This document shows, in pieces, positions 1-7,870 of a stretch of 64,000 nt of DNA. Below the pieces are notes generated by a model that did no database searches, was not told the DNA's origin, and saw only the letters and a program-made list of their open reading frames with translations. Position 1 is the first letter of the stretch. Each line of letters starts with the position of its first letter. Where the stretch lies: contig CP070695.1 in the NCBI GenBank assembly GCA_020353515.1, positions 1,999,814 to 2,063,813 on the forward strand, in the 5' to 3' direction. Origin of the DNA: Candidatus Heimdallarchaeota archaeon. GTDB lineage: Archaea; Asgardarchaeota; Heimdallarchaeia; Hodarchaeales; Hodarchaeaceae. The translations under genes and the position numbers were made by a program.

Positions 1-174
1 GGGAAGAAAGTTGCGTTTTTCATTTGCTCAACTGTAAACAGGTATGCTAAGGTCTTTCCTCAACTCAAGGAAATGACTCCAGAATCAGAGCATGCTGGCA
101 TTTTTACCGCATCACGATTCAGAAAAGGTGACCGCGAATCCGAACTTAATGCATTTATTAAAAAGCTCAAATAA
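1..174 (+). CDS. Flavodoxin-like protein, C-terminal end (partial)
   Basis: Frame 1 is open from the window edge to TAA at 172-174 and encodes the last 57 residues of a protein. The visible piece starts with a hydrophobic strand, KKVAFFICSTVN, followed by a short helix and a basic C-terminus ending AFIKKLK. This resembles the last strand and helix of a flavodoxin-like protein; the flavodoxin at 44272-44835 has the comparable strand TGIYVCSGEA. The FMN phosphate-binding loop would lie outside the window, so FMN binding cannot be confirmed. An 18-T run about 110 bp downstream could end its transcript. Confidence 0.5.
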   Translation, partial: GKKVAFFICSTVNRYAKVFPQLKEMTPESEHAGIFTASRFRKGDRESELNAFIKKLK

Positions 175-271
175 TACACTTTTCGAGGAATTAGGAAACA
201 TGAACTGAGAGATGGGGAGAGTTCAAGTTCCCCATTCGGTCATTCAGCAGCGAGTTTTTATTCAGAATTGG

Positions 272-1063
272 TTAATTGATAGTTATTTTTTTTTTTTTTT
301 TTTGCTTTTGTTCTCTCTGCTTATCCAAATCACATACTGTACTCAAAATGATTTCTGATGCAATATTCACTCTTTCTTCAATAGATTCGTAAGAGAAACC
401 TTCAGAAGGAAAATCGTTCATACTTACTCTATCACTAACAATATGAAGCGCACCTGCTTTTTTTCTAAAAGCATGAGCCAATCCATAGATTGGTGCTACT
501 TCTTTTTCAATCATGATTAATCCATCCTGTTTCAACTTAGAAAACATCTCTAACTCTTTGTACTTTGACTCTGTCGTGTAAAAAACACCAGTATGAGGCA
601 CTATTCCTTTTTCAATACAGGTATTGTAGATTTTAGCGAGAACTTCAAGACTACCTACTGCTGGGATCTTCTCTGAGAGGTAATAGTATGTTAATCCATC
701 ACCTCTGACAGAAGCAGAGGGGATCACCAAGTCACCTATCTCAAAATTTGATGCAATGGCTCCTCCTAGTCCAATAGTTAAAACATATTCTACGGGTGTA
801 TTTAACAGTGGTACCAACAAATTTTCGTGATAACCCGTAAGTCTTGTATTTCCTATCACAGCAATTCTGACTCCATTCACATTCCCAATCCTCCCCTCAA
901 AGAATGTTCCAAAAGAATTTGATGAGTCAACAAACCCGAAAAGAGGAGGAATCCTCTTTCCAATGTAATAAATAATCGCGAATTTAGGGAAATCTAACGG
1001 ATCTACACCTAACGCTCTCCTAATACCAGCTGTACTAATAATACCTTCTACTAATTTCCTCAT
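272..1063 (-). CDS. Nucleoside phosphorylase (PNP/UDP phosphorylase family)
   Basis: This probably cleaves nucleosides with phosphate in the cytoplasm (purine or uridine salvage). The fold signature is the glycine-rich strand-loop TIGLGGAI near residues 98-105, the following IGDLVIP strand, an MIEKEVA segment where the family usually has a nucleoside-binding Met-Glu, and VSD near residue 212 in the place of the catalytic Asp. About 263 residues is normal for the family. ATG at 1063 is preferred, but an in-frame TTG two codons upstream (1069) is possible. The C-terminus is a lysine run encoded by an 18-bp A tract, so length variation there would change the tail. A second family member is at 39076-39813. 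The substrate cannot be told from sequence. Confidence 0.85.
   Translation of the reverse strand: MRKLVEGIISTAGIRRALGVDPLDFPKFAIIYYIGKRIPPLFGFVDSSNSFGTFFEGRIGNVNGVRIAVIGNTRLTGYHENLLVPLLNTPVEYVLTIGLGGAIASNFEIGDLVIPSASVRGDGLTYYYLSEKIPAVGSLEVLAKIYNTCIEKGIVPHTGVFYTTESKYKELEMFSKLKQDGLIMIEKEVAPIYGLAHAFRKKAGALHIVSDRVSMNDFPSEGFSYESIEERVNIASEIILSTVCDLDKQREQKQKKKKKITIN
286..303 (+). terminator. 18-T homopolymer, possible plus-strand terminator
   Basis: There are eighteen consecutive T on the plus strand. Oligo-T tracts end archaeal transcription, and this one follows the flavodoxin-like gene by about 110 bp. It lies inside the 3' end of the phosphorylase CDS on the other strand, where it encodes lysines. 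The exact length is prone to sequencing error. Confidence 0.35.
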
Positions 1064-1069
1064 CTCCAA

Positions 1070-1284
1070 TACCTTAACTAAAGTTCGTCAATCTTATAAA
1101 TAAATCAATATAAATAAATCGAAGAACGAAAATATTAATTTCACTACGAATGATTATAAGGATGTTATTAATCAAGAAGAGGAAATCAAAGGATGGTTTT
1201 GCAATCATTTTAAAATCAAATGTTTTTTTAGAGTCATAGGAGTATCAGAAGCATTTAAAAAGGTAATACATTAACAAAAAACCT
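1070..1284. other. Gene-free interval with AT-rich promoter-like sequence
   Basis: Two copies of TATAAATAAATC-like sequence lie at about 1095-1122 and could serve as the minus-strand promoter of the nucleoside phosphorylase. The rest looks like decayed sequence upstream of the MaoC remnant. No RNA gene is seen. Confidence 0.35.
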
Positions 1285-1761
1285 TTGAAAGAGTATTCAT
1301 GTCAGATAAACTGGCGTGATATTATGAATTATGCTGCAGCCATTGATGATAATAATGAGTTTTATTTTGACGATGAACGGAAAGACGGAATTGTCGCTCC
1401 ACCCATGTTTGCTGTAGCAACAACCTAGCCTATCTTAGAGAACCTTCCTGAGTATTTTATCACAGATGGTTTTCCCTTAGAGGTAATGATGACTGCCTTT
1501 CATTACTCAGAACACCTGAAGATCCATCGTCTTATGAAATCTGGGGATGAAATAACAATTAAAGGAGAGATTGTAGCAATTATGCCACATCGCGCAGGAA
1601 CACATGTAATTCTCTGTTTAGAAGCAGTAGATAATAAGAATGAACCAGTCTATACGCAATATCATGGTAGTATGCTACGTGGGGTTGAGTGTATTGGTGG
1701 AGAGAAAGGAAAAGAAAATCTACCTAAAAAGCATATAGAAAAAGAGGTTTCGCTCTACTAA
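1285..1761 (+). pseudogene. MaoC-like (hotdog) dehydratase remnant with in-frame TAG
   Basis: Frame 1 reads through from a TTG near 1285 with family-like sequence (INWRDIMNYAAAIDD, then DGIVAPPMFAVATT). It hits TAG at 1426-1428 and continues in the same frame with PILENLPEYFITDGFPLEV and SGDEITIKGEIVAI to a stop at 1759-1761. The TAG stands where a Trp codon would fit (one base from TGG). MaoC-like hydratases act on acyl-CoA or related thioesters. The gene also ends abruptly against a hydrolase fragment, so it looks broken twice. ATG 1486 could start a 91-residue C-terminal fragment, but nothing suggests it works. TAG serves as the ordinary stop of other genes here, so recoding is unlikely. 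Confidence 0.6.
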
Positions 1762-2218
1762 TCTTTATTGGTCAGGAATAGATAGTGCATACTGGCCAGA
1801 TTACAAATCATCAGTTAAAGAAATTAGAAATTATCTTGATAAAATAAACAGTAGTGATATTATTGATTTCAAACGTCTTTTTCTTGGAGGTTTTTCCCAA
1901 GGGGGAGGAGTTGCAGTTCAAATGGCATTAACTGGGGATATTCCTGCATGTGGTTTTGTTGTTGTAGCTCCTGGAGGAGGAATGATTGATGAACCTGAGA
2001 AATGGCAATCTCTGATTGATGAATCTAAAAATCATGAGTTACGTGGAATGATCATTCGGGGTACAGAAGACCTAGCGATTCCTAGGGATAAGTTACATGA
2101 TCTTGTTAAAATGTTGAATAACAATGGAATTCCCTGTAAGTTCCTTGAGTACCCTGGTCTTGGCCACTGGTATCCCCCTGATCTGGTTGATATAGTAACT
2201 TCTTCTAACTGGTTCTAA
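1739..2218 (+). pseudogene. Alpha/beta-hydrolase (esterase-like) fragment, N-terminus missing
   Basis: Frame 2 is open from just after TAG 1736-1738 to the stop at 2216-2218. It holds the C-terminal two thirds of a serine esterase: nucleophile elbow GGFSQGG (codons around 1890-1910), GTEDLAIPRD supplying the acid and GLGHWYP supplying the His. The first in-frame ATG (1922) lies after the nucleophile, so translation from it would give a 98-residue protein without the catalytic Ser. The beginning of the enzyme is absent and the open frame abuts the end of the MaoC remnant. A deletion that joined two neighbouring genes would explain both fragments. Confidence 0.6.
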
Positions 2219-2359
2219 AATTTATTAAGTATAAAAAAATTCCTTTTACTCTCTTTCCTGTGTAATTTTCAAAAATTGAAGTATCACAATATTTATTACA
2301 ATATCTTCTATGTTCTCAGTCTATTCCAAGAAGCCAGAGAATCTAGTTTTTACGAAATG

Positions 2360-3406
2360 TTAGAGATCTTGAACATATTCTTTCATAATCTTATTTGGTA
2401 TTTCTATAGCAAATTTGCACACCATATCACCCCACAGAGCAGTCTGTAGTGGTTCTACATCTATGGATTGATCAAACATCTCATCCCAATATAATTTGAA
2501 ATATCCTCCACTACAGTAACAAAAATTTCGAGATATCTCCTTTTCTGTTCCATCTTTTATTGATCCCCTTACCCATGGACAGTAACACCAATAATATCGT
2601 TTCATTGAATCTGAGTTGGCATTTAAGAATTTCTTAATTTGATACGGAATTTTAGTGATAATGATCTTATTATCGTCCCGTACTCCAGCACCCATTGTTG
2701 GGATTGTTTTTACATAGTCAAGGACTTCATCATCTACTAATTGAGCAAACATTGCTGTTCCATCGTTTCGATGCTTTTCAACTTCATTTACGAATTCTTG
2801 ATGCTTTATTATCAGAAATTCATCCAAATCCTTTAATTTCTGGAATTTCTCTTTATCCTTTCCAACTAGTGGACCACCATGTAAACAGGGCCGAAGTAGC
2901 TCTATTGTTTTTTCTGTTCCTAATTTTTCTTCTAATCTATTCATTACGATTTTTGTTACGTGAGGTTTCTTCTCTGGATGAGCTCCGAGAGGAGGAATTG
3001 TTATATCCTTGAAAATTTCATTTCGGACTGTCTCTCCATGCCATTCAGCTATTCTGTCATAAAGTGTTTCCATTGCAGAAGAGGATTCTGCTATATCAAT
3101 CAGCTCTTCGATATAATGGTGTTTTTCGATAAAAGGGAAATATCTCCAGAGTCCTACGATGAGATCTCTAGCTTCTTGTTTATCCTTTGATGCCAATGTG
3201 TCTGCATATTCGATCAATTTTCCAAAAGAAAATGAGGAAATCGTCTCATTTTTCTTCTCAAGAAACTGAATGAAGTTCTTTATAGCACTGATAAAGCGGG
3301 GTACTTCATTCTCATTTATATTGTTCGTTAACAAAAAAGATTTGAACTCTTCAAGTTGATAATTATTTTCTTCCATATCATTCACTTTTCCAGAGAGATA
3401 ATTCAT
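2360..3406 (-). CDS. Unknown Cys-rich protein (DUF6144/V4R-like C-terminus)
   Basis: A 348-residue soluble protein with no signal peptide or membrane helix. The N-terminal ~100 residues are helical and acidic. The C-terminal part carries a striking motif set: YYWCYCPWVRG, then NFCYCSGGYFKLYW about 15 residues later, then ALWGDMVCKFAIEIP. Paired C-x-C motifs followed by a G-D-x-x-C-x-F strand recall families near V4R/ATC-hydrolase ligand or metal-binding domains; I suggest DUF6144 from memory and with low certainty. Start could be ATG 3406 or ATG 3376. It is transcribed away from the lipase gene at 3538, with a shared AT-rich promoter region between them. Confidence 0.6.
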   Translation of the reverse strand: MNYLSGKVNDMEENNYQLEEFKSFLLTNNINENEVPRFISAIKNFIQFLEKKNETISSFSFGKLIEYADTLASKDKQEARDLIVGLWRYFPFIEKHHYIEELIDIAESSSAMETLYDRIAEWHGETVRNEIFKDITIPPLGAHPEKKPHVTKIVMNRLEEKLGTEKTIELLRPCLHGGPLVGKDKEKFQKLKDLDEFLIIKHQEFVNEVEKHRNDGTAMFAQLVDDEVLDYVKTIPTMGAGVRDDNKIIITKIPYQIKKFLNANSDSMKRYYWCYCPWVRGSIKDGTEKEISRNFCYCSGGYFKLYWDEMFDQSIDVEPLQTALWGDMVCKFAIEIPNKIMKEYVQDL

Positions 3407-3537
3407 ATATAATAATTCAGAAGAAAAATATTCCTATCTAGGCAATTTTCCACATTCATTAAGCTTATAAGGTGTTGGTTGCACAAGTAACGCAAGTAAA
3501 GAAAACAATATCTTGAGGTTTCAAAACGAACGTACGG

Positions 3538-4458
3538 ATGATATTCAGGCGTTTAAACCGAAATAAAAAACTTCTGATTATTTTCTTCCCTCTTCTCATT
3601 CTAAATGTATGGTTTTTTATAGTTCTGTATACATTGTCTAAGGTTCCCTTCTCTTATCTTTCCATGAGCATTGGAACTGATTCAGTTGGATCACACGTAT
3701 ATTTTGTGCATGGTTACAATGGTAATGATTCCCAATTTTATGATATGATTGACTATCTTAATAGTACGAATTTTTTCGACAGAATGTCAGATAAAAATAT
3801 AAATCCTCTCTTTTTCAACTATTATGAAAGATATTACAACCAAGGAATGACGAAAACAGAAATTCATAATATCGAAGGAGGTATTTCAACTTATGCAAAA
3901 GATTTCTTCAACCAACTCTGTGAGACTCATGAAAATGCGGAAATTGACATTGTAGCTCATAGCCTTGGTGGTTTAATCATCAGGGAGATGTTACGGATTC
4001 ATCGGAGGGAGCTTGAGCTCTCAGGGATCACAGTTTTACGAGTTATCACGTTGGGAACTCCTCATCTTGGCACAGAACTGGTAAATCATCCCTTAACAGA
4101 ACAAATTCTAAGGTTCTGTGGATTCAATAGTGAGACCTTGATAGAAGAATCACTTACTCCTGGAAGTAATTTTCTTACTCACCTTAATCAACATCCAGCA
4201 AGCTATATGGAGGATATCGAGTGGTATTTCGTTGCAGGAGTGTCTTTACATCCCTTGGTATTCTCTGTCCAAGAAATTATTTTTAACGGAGTTCCTTGTG
4301 ATGGCCTTGTAGATTGTGAGAGCGCATTAGCATTAGGATTAGATTTTGAACCAGTTAATAGAATTATTTTGCAAAAAGATCATCAACAACTCATTTGTGA
4401 TCCACTTAATCAGGAATCTTACGAATGTATCAATAAGTGGTTATCTATGGATTACTAA
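3538..4458 (+). CDS. Membrane-anchored alpha/beta-hydrolase (lipase/esterase)
   Basis: A 306-residue enzyme with one N-terminal membrane helix (about residues 11-33) after a basic start, so the catalytic domain is probably outside the cell. The hydrolase core shows the oxyanion strand YFVHGYNGND (about 55-64), the nucleophile elbow VAHSLGG (Ser about 142), TLGTPHLGTE typical of triacylglycerol/PGAP1/DUF676-type lipases, a candidate Asp in DGLVD and a candidate His in KDHQQL near the end. All triad residues can be placed, so it looks active. The substrate is unknown. It appears monocistronic, with a T7 tract directly after the stop. Confidence 0.8.
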   Translation: MIFRRLNRNKKLLIIFFPLLILNVWFFIVLYTLSKVPFSYLSMSIGTDSVGSHVYFVHGYNGNDSQFYDMIDYLNSTNFFDRMSDKNINPLFFNYYERYYNQGMTKTEIHNIEGGISTYAKDFFNQLCETHENAEIDIVAHSLGGLIIREMLRIHRRELELSGITVLRVITLGTPHLGTELVNHPLTEQILRFCGFNSETLIEESLTPGSNFLTHLNQHPASYMEDIEWYFVAGVSLHPLVFSVQEIIFNGVPCDGLVDCESALALGLDFEPVNRIILQKDHQQLICDPLNQESYECINKWLSMDY

Positions 4459-4465
4459 TTTTTTT
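4459..4465 (+). terminator. T7 tract after the lipase gene
   Basis: Seven T follow the TAA stop of the lipase immediately. This fits an archaeal oligo-T terminator. No hairpin precedes it, and none is needed in archaea. Confidence 0.4.
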
Positions 4466-4553
4466 ATTTAAATTCCGTATATCGATTTCTGAAACAATGA
4501 CAAAGAACATTTTCTTCTATAAGCGGACTTCAATTATGGTATTCACAACATTT

Positions 4554-4855
4554 TTATTTCTTGGCATAATAATTCTTCAAAATTTCTTTAGCATCTAACA
4601 AGTAATTTAAAATCTCTGGGTTTCTTTGACTTTCAACACATAAATCATCAGCATCAATAGCCTTATTTTTTTCTTTCATCTTTCCGACAGATTTAAAAAA
4701 CGATTCCAACAGTAATACTCTCTTTCAATGACTGCTATTGGTTTATTTGAGTAGTTTTTTTTAAATTTCCAAGCTAAAAGAGCTCTGTAAGGGAACTCCA
4801 TGCATTTAGGTGTTCTATCGGAAAAAGGGAAATCTTTGTTGTTATACCTGATAAC
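4554..4855 (-). pseudogene. Frameshifted gene remnant of unknown family
   Basis: The minus strand of this otherwise empty interval reads like protein in two overlapping frames. The upstream part reads YNNKDFPFSDRTPKCMEF, then FPYRALLAWKFKKNYSNK, then PIAVIEREYYCWNRF. About 20 bp on, a second frame continues FFKSVGKMKEKNKAIDAD, then LCVESQRNPEILNYLLDA and a stop at 4554-4556. The composition (charged helices, LLDAKEIL) is protein-like, and the change of frame near 4690-4705 indicates one indel. No start codon lies upstream because a TAA precedes the open stretch. I do not recognise the family. Confidence 0.4.
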
Positions 4856-4927
4856 TTATCCTATTATGGGTTTAGAGCTATCCCCGATTTGAAAAATTTG
4901 AAAAGAGAATTTTATTTGATTATAAGG

Positions 4928-5527
4928 TTACCCGAAAAATTTTTCCACACAATTTGGGCATAAGGTGATCATTTCCTCACCTTCTCGTTTGATTTCATGA
5001 ATATGTGTTTTACAGATGAAATTTTTACAGGTATGACAAGAGGTTTGCGCTTCTTCTGTTCGACAAAAATAACAGAGTTCACGAGTAGTGGGAGCCCTTT
5101 TAACTAACGATGGAAACAAACGTTCCTCAACAGCGTCTACTATCGTTTGGGGAACATCAAGTCTCTTTAGTTCTTCTTTTAATATTCGCCAAGTGTCAAT
5201 CGTTAGATTTCTTTTAGTCCATTCTTCTAGTTGCTCTGATAGGTGTTGATATTCTTCCTTCTGTTCAACAAATTGGTCTGGATGTAAGGATATCGCAGGA
5301 GTTATGAAAAACTGTTTTCTTCCGTCAAGAATAAGGCCATTTTCGAAAATTAAGCCTGCTTTCAGCATGATATTTAGGTGGTGGTTCAAACTTGCCCGAC
5401 TGAGATCAAATTTCTTGGCTAATTCACTTTTTGAGATAAAAATTTTTTGTAGGAGATATTCAAATAACTCTAATCGTCTTTCATTGTCTAACGCTTCAAA
5501 AATCTGCTTATATTTCTTTAGAGTCAT
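4928..5527 (-). CDS. ArsR-like winged-helix regulator with B-box-like zinc tail
   Basis: The N-terminal 75 residues form an ArsR-type winged helix (EALDNERRLELFEYLL, KSELAKKFDLSRASLNHHL as the recognition helix, GLILDGRKQFFIT as the wing). A charged helical linker follows (about 85-145). The tail from 152 to 193 holds C152-x2-C155, C164-x2-C167, C172-x2-H175-x-H177 and C190-x2-C193. This alternating pattern is like the cross-brace B-box/ZBTB zinc domains that mediate protein contacts in eukaryotes. It probably binds DNA as a dimer and two zinc ions. Its target is unknown; the neighbouring genes on both sides are remnants. Confidence 0.75.
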   Translation of the reverse strand: MTLKKYKQIFEALDNERRLELFEYLLQKIFISKSELAKKFDLSRASLNHHLNIMLKAGLIFENGLILDGRKQFFITPAISLHPDQFVEQKEEYQHLSEQLEEWTKRNLTIDTWRILKEELKRLDVPQTIVDAVEERLFPSLVKRAPTTRELCYFCRTEEAQTSCHTCKNFICKTHIHEIKREGEEMITLCPNCVEKFFG

Positions 5528-5660
5528 CTTGATATTTCCAAAGGAGTAGAGAATGACAAATCTTACCTGATTATACTGTTCTTGAGTCCACTCATCATTT
5601 CACAAAATTAATTAAAAACTGTTCTAACTTCCATCGTTATTTCAATTAAGGTGAGTAATA

Positions 5661-5810
5661 ATGTCAAGAATAGTTTTACGAAATGGAAATGTATTTGATT
5701 TGACAACAGGAAGCCTTAATAATGGCCAAACCATTGTTATCAAAGATGAAAAGATACATTGGGTTGATATCGGAAGGACAATTTCTCATTCAAATGATCC
5801 TCAGAGATAA
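5661..5810 (+). pseudogene. Amidohydrolase N-terminal stub
   Basis: ATG 5661 opens a 49-codon frame ending at TAA 5808-5810. The sequence (MSRIVLRNGNVFDLTTGSL, then QTIVIKDEKIHWV) is the small N-terminal beta-sandwich typical of imidazolonepropionase/dihydroorotase-like amidohydrolases, which normally continue for 350 or more residues with the metal-binding HxH barrel. Nothing of the barrel follows before the HAD gene at 5871. It is therefore a 5' remnant of a deleted gene. A GGTGAG just upstream of the ATG could still act as a ribosome site. Confidence 0.6.
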
Positions 5811-5870
5811 TCATTAAATTAACTTAATTTTCAGACCTTTCACAAATGAATAGCAGGAAGATCCCAATAA

Positions 5871-6509
5871 ATGATTCCATCAGCAATTTTATTTGATTTA
5901 GACGGTACACTCCTTAATAGCGATGCGATCATCATCCAATCATGGAAAATAGCACATGAGCAAACTTCTGATATTGAATGGAATGAAAAAAAACTAATAA
6001 ATATGATGGGCCAACCTGCTGAAGATATTCCTTATGGAATGGGCGTACCTGAAGAATTACACGAAAAATATCTCAAAATTTTTGATCAACAATTGATCAA
6101 TATTAAATTACCATTATTTGATGATGTGATACCTGTTTTAGAAAAGATAAAAGAGAAATCCATTCCATTAGGCATTGTCACTGGAGCAAAAACTGGAGAA
6201 ACACTTGATCTGTTGATCCAAAATAATATTAATCACTATTTTACTGAAATTATTGGTGCTGATTCAACCCAAAGAGGAAAACCATTTCCTGATCCCATCA
6301 ATTTAGCGATAGAGAAACTAAATCTTGATTTGAAAAAGAAAGACATTTTATTCGTTGGAGATTCTATGAATGATTTGTTATCAGCTAAATCAGCCGGAGT
6401 AATCCCAATACTCCTTTGGAGAAAAGATGACCAAGTACCACAAAGTCTGCAACAGGAAACAAAATTTATTATCCATGGATTGACAGCACTCTTAGATCTA
6501 ATTGAATAA
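5871..6509 (+). CDS. HAD-superfamily phosphatase (phosphoglycolate phosphatase-like)
   Basis: A 212-residue hydrolase for small phosphate esters. Motif I is FDLDGTLLNSD (nucleophile Asp9, acid Asp11), motif II is the Thr of VTGAKTG, motif III the Lys of RGKPFPDP, and motif IV FVGDSMNDLLSA with the Mg-binding aspartates. A helical cap lies between motif I and motif II (about 18-85), which makes it a subclass I enzyme of the Gph/PgmB type. All catalytic residues are present. The methyltransferase gene begins inside its last codons, so the two are probably translated together. The substrate is not deducible. Confidence 0.85.
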   Translation: MIPSAILFDLDGTLLNSDAIIIQSWKIAHEQTSDIEWNEKKLINMMGQPAEDIPYGMGVPEELHEKYLKIFDQQLINIKLPLFDDVIPVLEKIKEKSIPLGIVTGAKTGETLDLLIQNNINHYFTEIIGADSTQRGKPFPDPINLAIEKLNLDLKKKDILFVGDSMNDLLSAKSAGVIPILLWRKDDQVPQSLQQETKFIIHGLTALLDLIE

Positions 6510-7113
6510 TTGCACCACCAAGGAAGGAAAAATCATACCTCATCGTATCTTTGACTTTCTGAGTCCAATATATGATATATTAATCCGCGGTGAAGCTCCT
6601 GTAGATTTAGTTCCTTTATTGAGTCTAACTGGTGATGAAGTGATTTTGGAGATAGGTGCGGGAACTGGGAGGATAATTCAATCATTATCTCACTTGTGCT
6701 CAGACTTATTTTTACTCGATCCCTCTCCTGCTATGCTTGCAAAAGCACGAAAAAAAGTTCCCTGTGCTAATCACTGTTTGGGGTATGCAGAATCATTACC
6801 ATTTGAAGAAATGTTTTTTGACCGAGTTTTCGCAATTGATTCTCTTCATCATTGGAATGACCAACTAAAAGGATTAATTGAAATCTACCGAGTTTTAAAG
6901 AATGAGGGAAGTTTTATCCTCGTTGAGTTTGATCCTAATACACGTTTTGGTCATTATATCAAATCAATGGAACGTTTTCTACGAATGGGGTCAAAATTTT
7001 ATTCTCCACGAGAGATTAGGAAATTATTATCAGTTACTGGCCTTACTGTTTCTAAACAATACTATATTGACGGTGCTACTTATGTAACTGTTGCTAGGAA
7101 AGCTTTCGGTTAA
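6502..7113 (+). CDS. Class I SAM-dependent methyltransferase (UbiE-like)
   Basis: A 203-residue methyltransferase of the Methyltransf_11 kind. Motif I is LEIGAGTGR (about 50-58), the acidic end of strand 2 is LDPSPAMLAKA, and the post-II strand is FDRVFAIDSLHHW. The C-terminal half is slightly hydrophobic, but no helix is clearly transmembrane. The likely start is TTG 6502, which overlaps the stop of the HAD gene by 8 bases; no in-frame ATG is close. Overlap suggests translational coupling. The acceptor could be a quinone, lipid or small molecule. Confidence 0.8.
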   Translation: MNNCTTKEGKIIPHRIFDFLSPIYDILIRGEAPVDLVPLLSLTGDEVILEIGAGTGRIIQSLSHLCSDLFLLDPSPAMLAKARKKVPCANHCLGYAESLPFEEMFFDRVFAIDSLHHWNDQLKGLIEIYRVLKNEGSFILVEFDPNTRFGHYIKSMERFLRMGSKFYSPREIRKLLSVTGLTVSKQYYIDGATYVTVARKAFG

Positions 7114-7222
7114 TTTTTGGAGTCCTCTTAATATGAGCTCAACAGAAACATTTTTTTTAAAACATTCAAAATAGTAGGAAATATCCTCTTTTTATTTCAA
7201 TTCCTATAGAGAGTGTCTTAGA

Positions 7223-7747
7223 ATGCATAATGAAATTGAAACTGTCCCTTTGGGAGAAGCAATAAAGGAAGTAGAAACTGCTATTACTAGATTAGCTCTG
7301 TTACATTTATCTTTTTCGAAAATTTTGGTCGATGAATTTGGTGATGAGAGAGGTTCAGAATTAGTCATTAAATCTATAATGGAATACGGACGAAGAATTA
7401 ATGAAGTAGTCAACAAAGGAGGACAGGATCTCCCCAAATGGGGAGTGTACTCTGGGGAAGTCTATCAAGATGAGGATGGACGATATCATGTTACGGGTTG
7501 TAATCTCGCAAAAATCTTTAAAGAATTTAAAGAGTTAAACTTGGGCCGCCTTTATTGTTATGTTGATGCAGCAAAAAGCATGGATTCTGATCCAACGAAA
7601 AAATTAATTCATACATCATGTGAGGCTTGTGGAGATGACCACTGTACTTTAGAATTCATCGATACAACTGAAGAAGAGAGGAACAGTTTCCTTAACCGAG
7701 ACAAAAAGATGAAATATATAGATCAACGTTTAGTGGAAGGTGAATAG
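7223..7747 (+). CDS. ATC hydrolase-like / V4R-like small-molecule binding protein
   Basis: A 174-residue soluble protein. The C-terminal half shows a CNLAKIFKEF helix, LGRLYCYVDAAKSM and THTSCEACGDDHC-type ligand-box features (observed as HTSCEACGDDHCTLEFI). Cysteines before and after GD recall V4R domains and the L-2-amino-thiazoline-4-carboxylate hydrolase family (PF14196), where this region binds a small ligand. The N-terminal half is a helix bundle with EYGRRINEVV. The assignment is by motif memory and may be one family off. It stands alone, 109 bp after the methyltransferase. Confidence 0.65.
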   Translation: MHNEIETVPLGEAIKEVETAITRLALLHLSFSKILVDEFGDERGSELVIKSIMEYGRRINEVVNKGGQDLPKWGVYSGEVYQDEDGRYHVTGCNLAKIFKEFKELNLGRLYCYVDAAKSMDSDPTKKLIHTSCEACGDDHCTLEFIDTTEEERNSFLNRDKKMKYIDQRLVEGE

Positions 7748-7870
7748 TCCATTCTATTCAGTTTATCTGAAGTCAAAAATGGTTTAAAGATTATTATATA
7801 TGTAAAAATGTCCCCGACTTAAAAGCTATACTCTATTTATTAATCCTGAATAGGTGCTAAATGAGATTAA

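Noticed and set aside
1426..1428. TAG as a pyrrolysine or other recoded codon in the MaoC-like gene
   Set aside because: TAG is the ordinary stop of several intact genes here (for example at 22376-22378 and 26675-26677), no pyl genes are seen, and the gene is also truncated.
2695..3012. 105-codon open frame on the plus strand
   Set aside because: Antisense to the Cys-rich protein gene, which has better composition and start.
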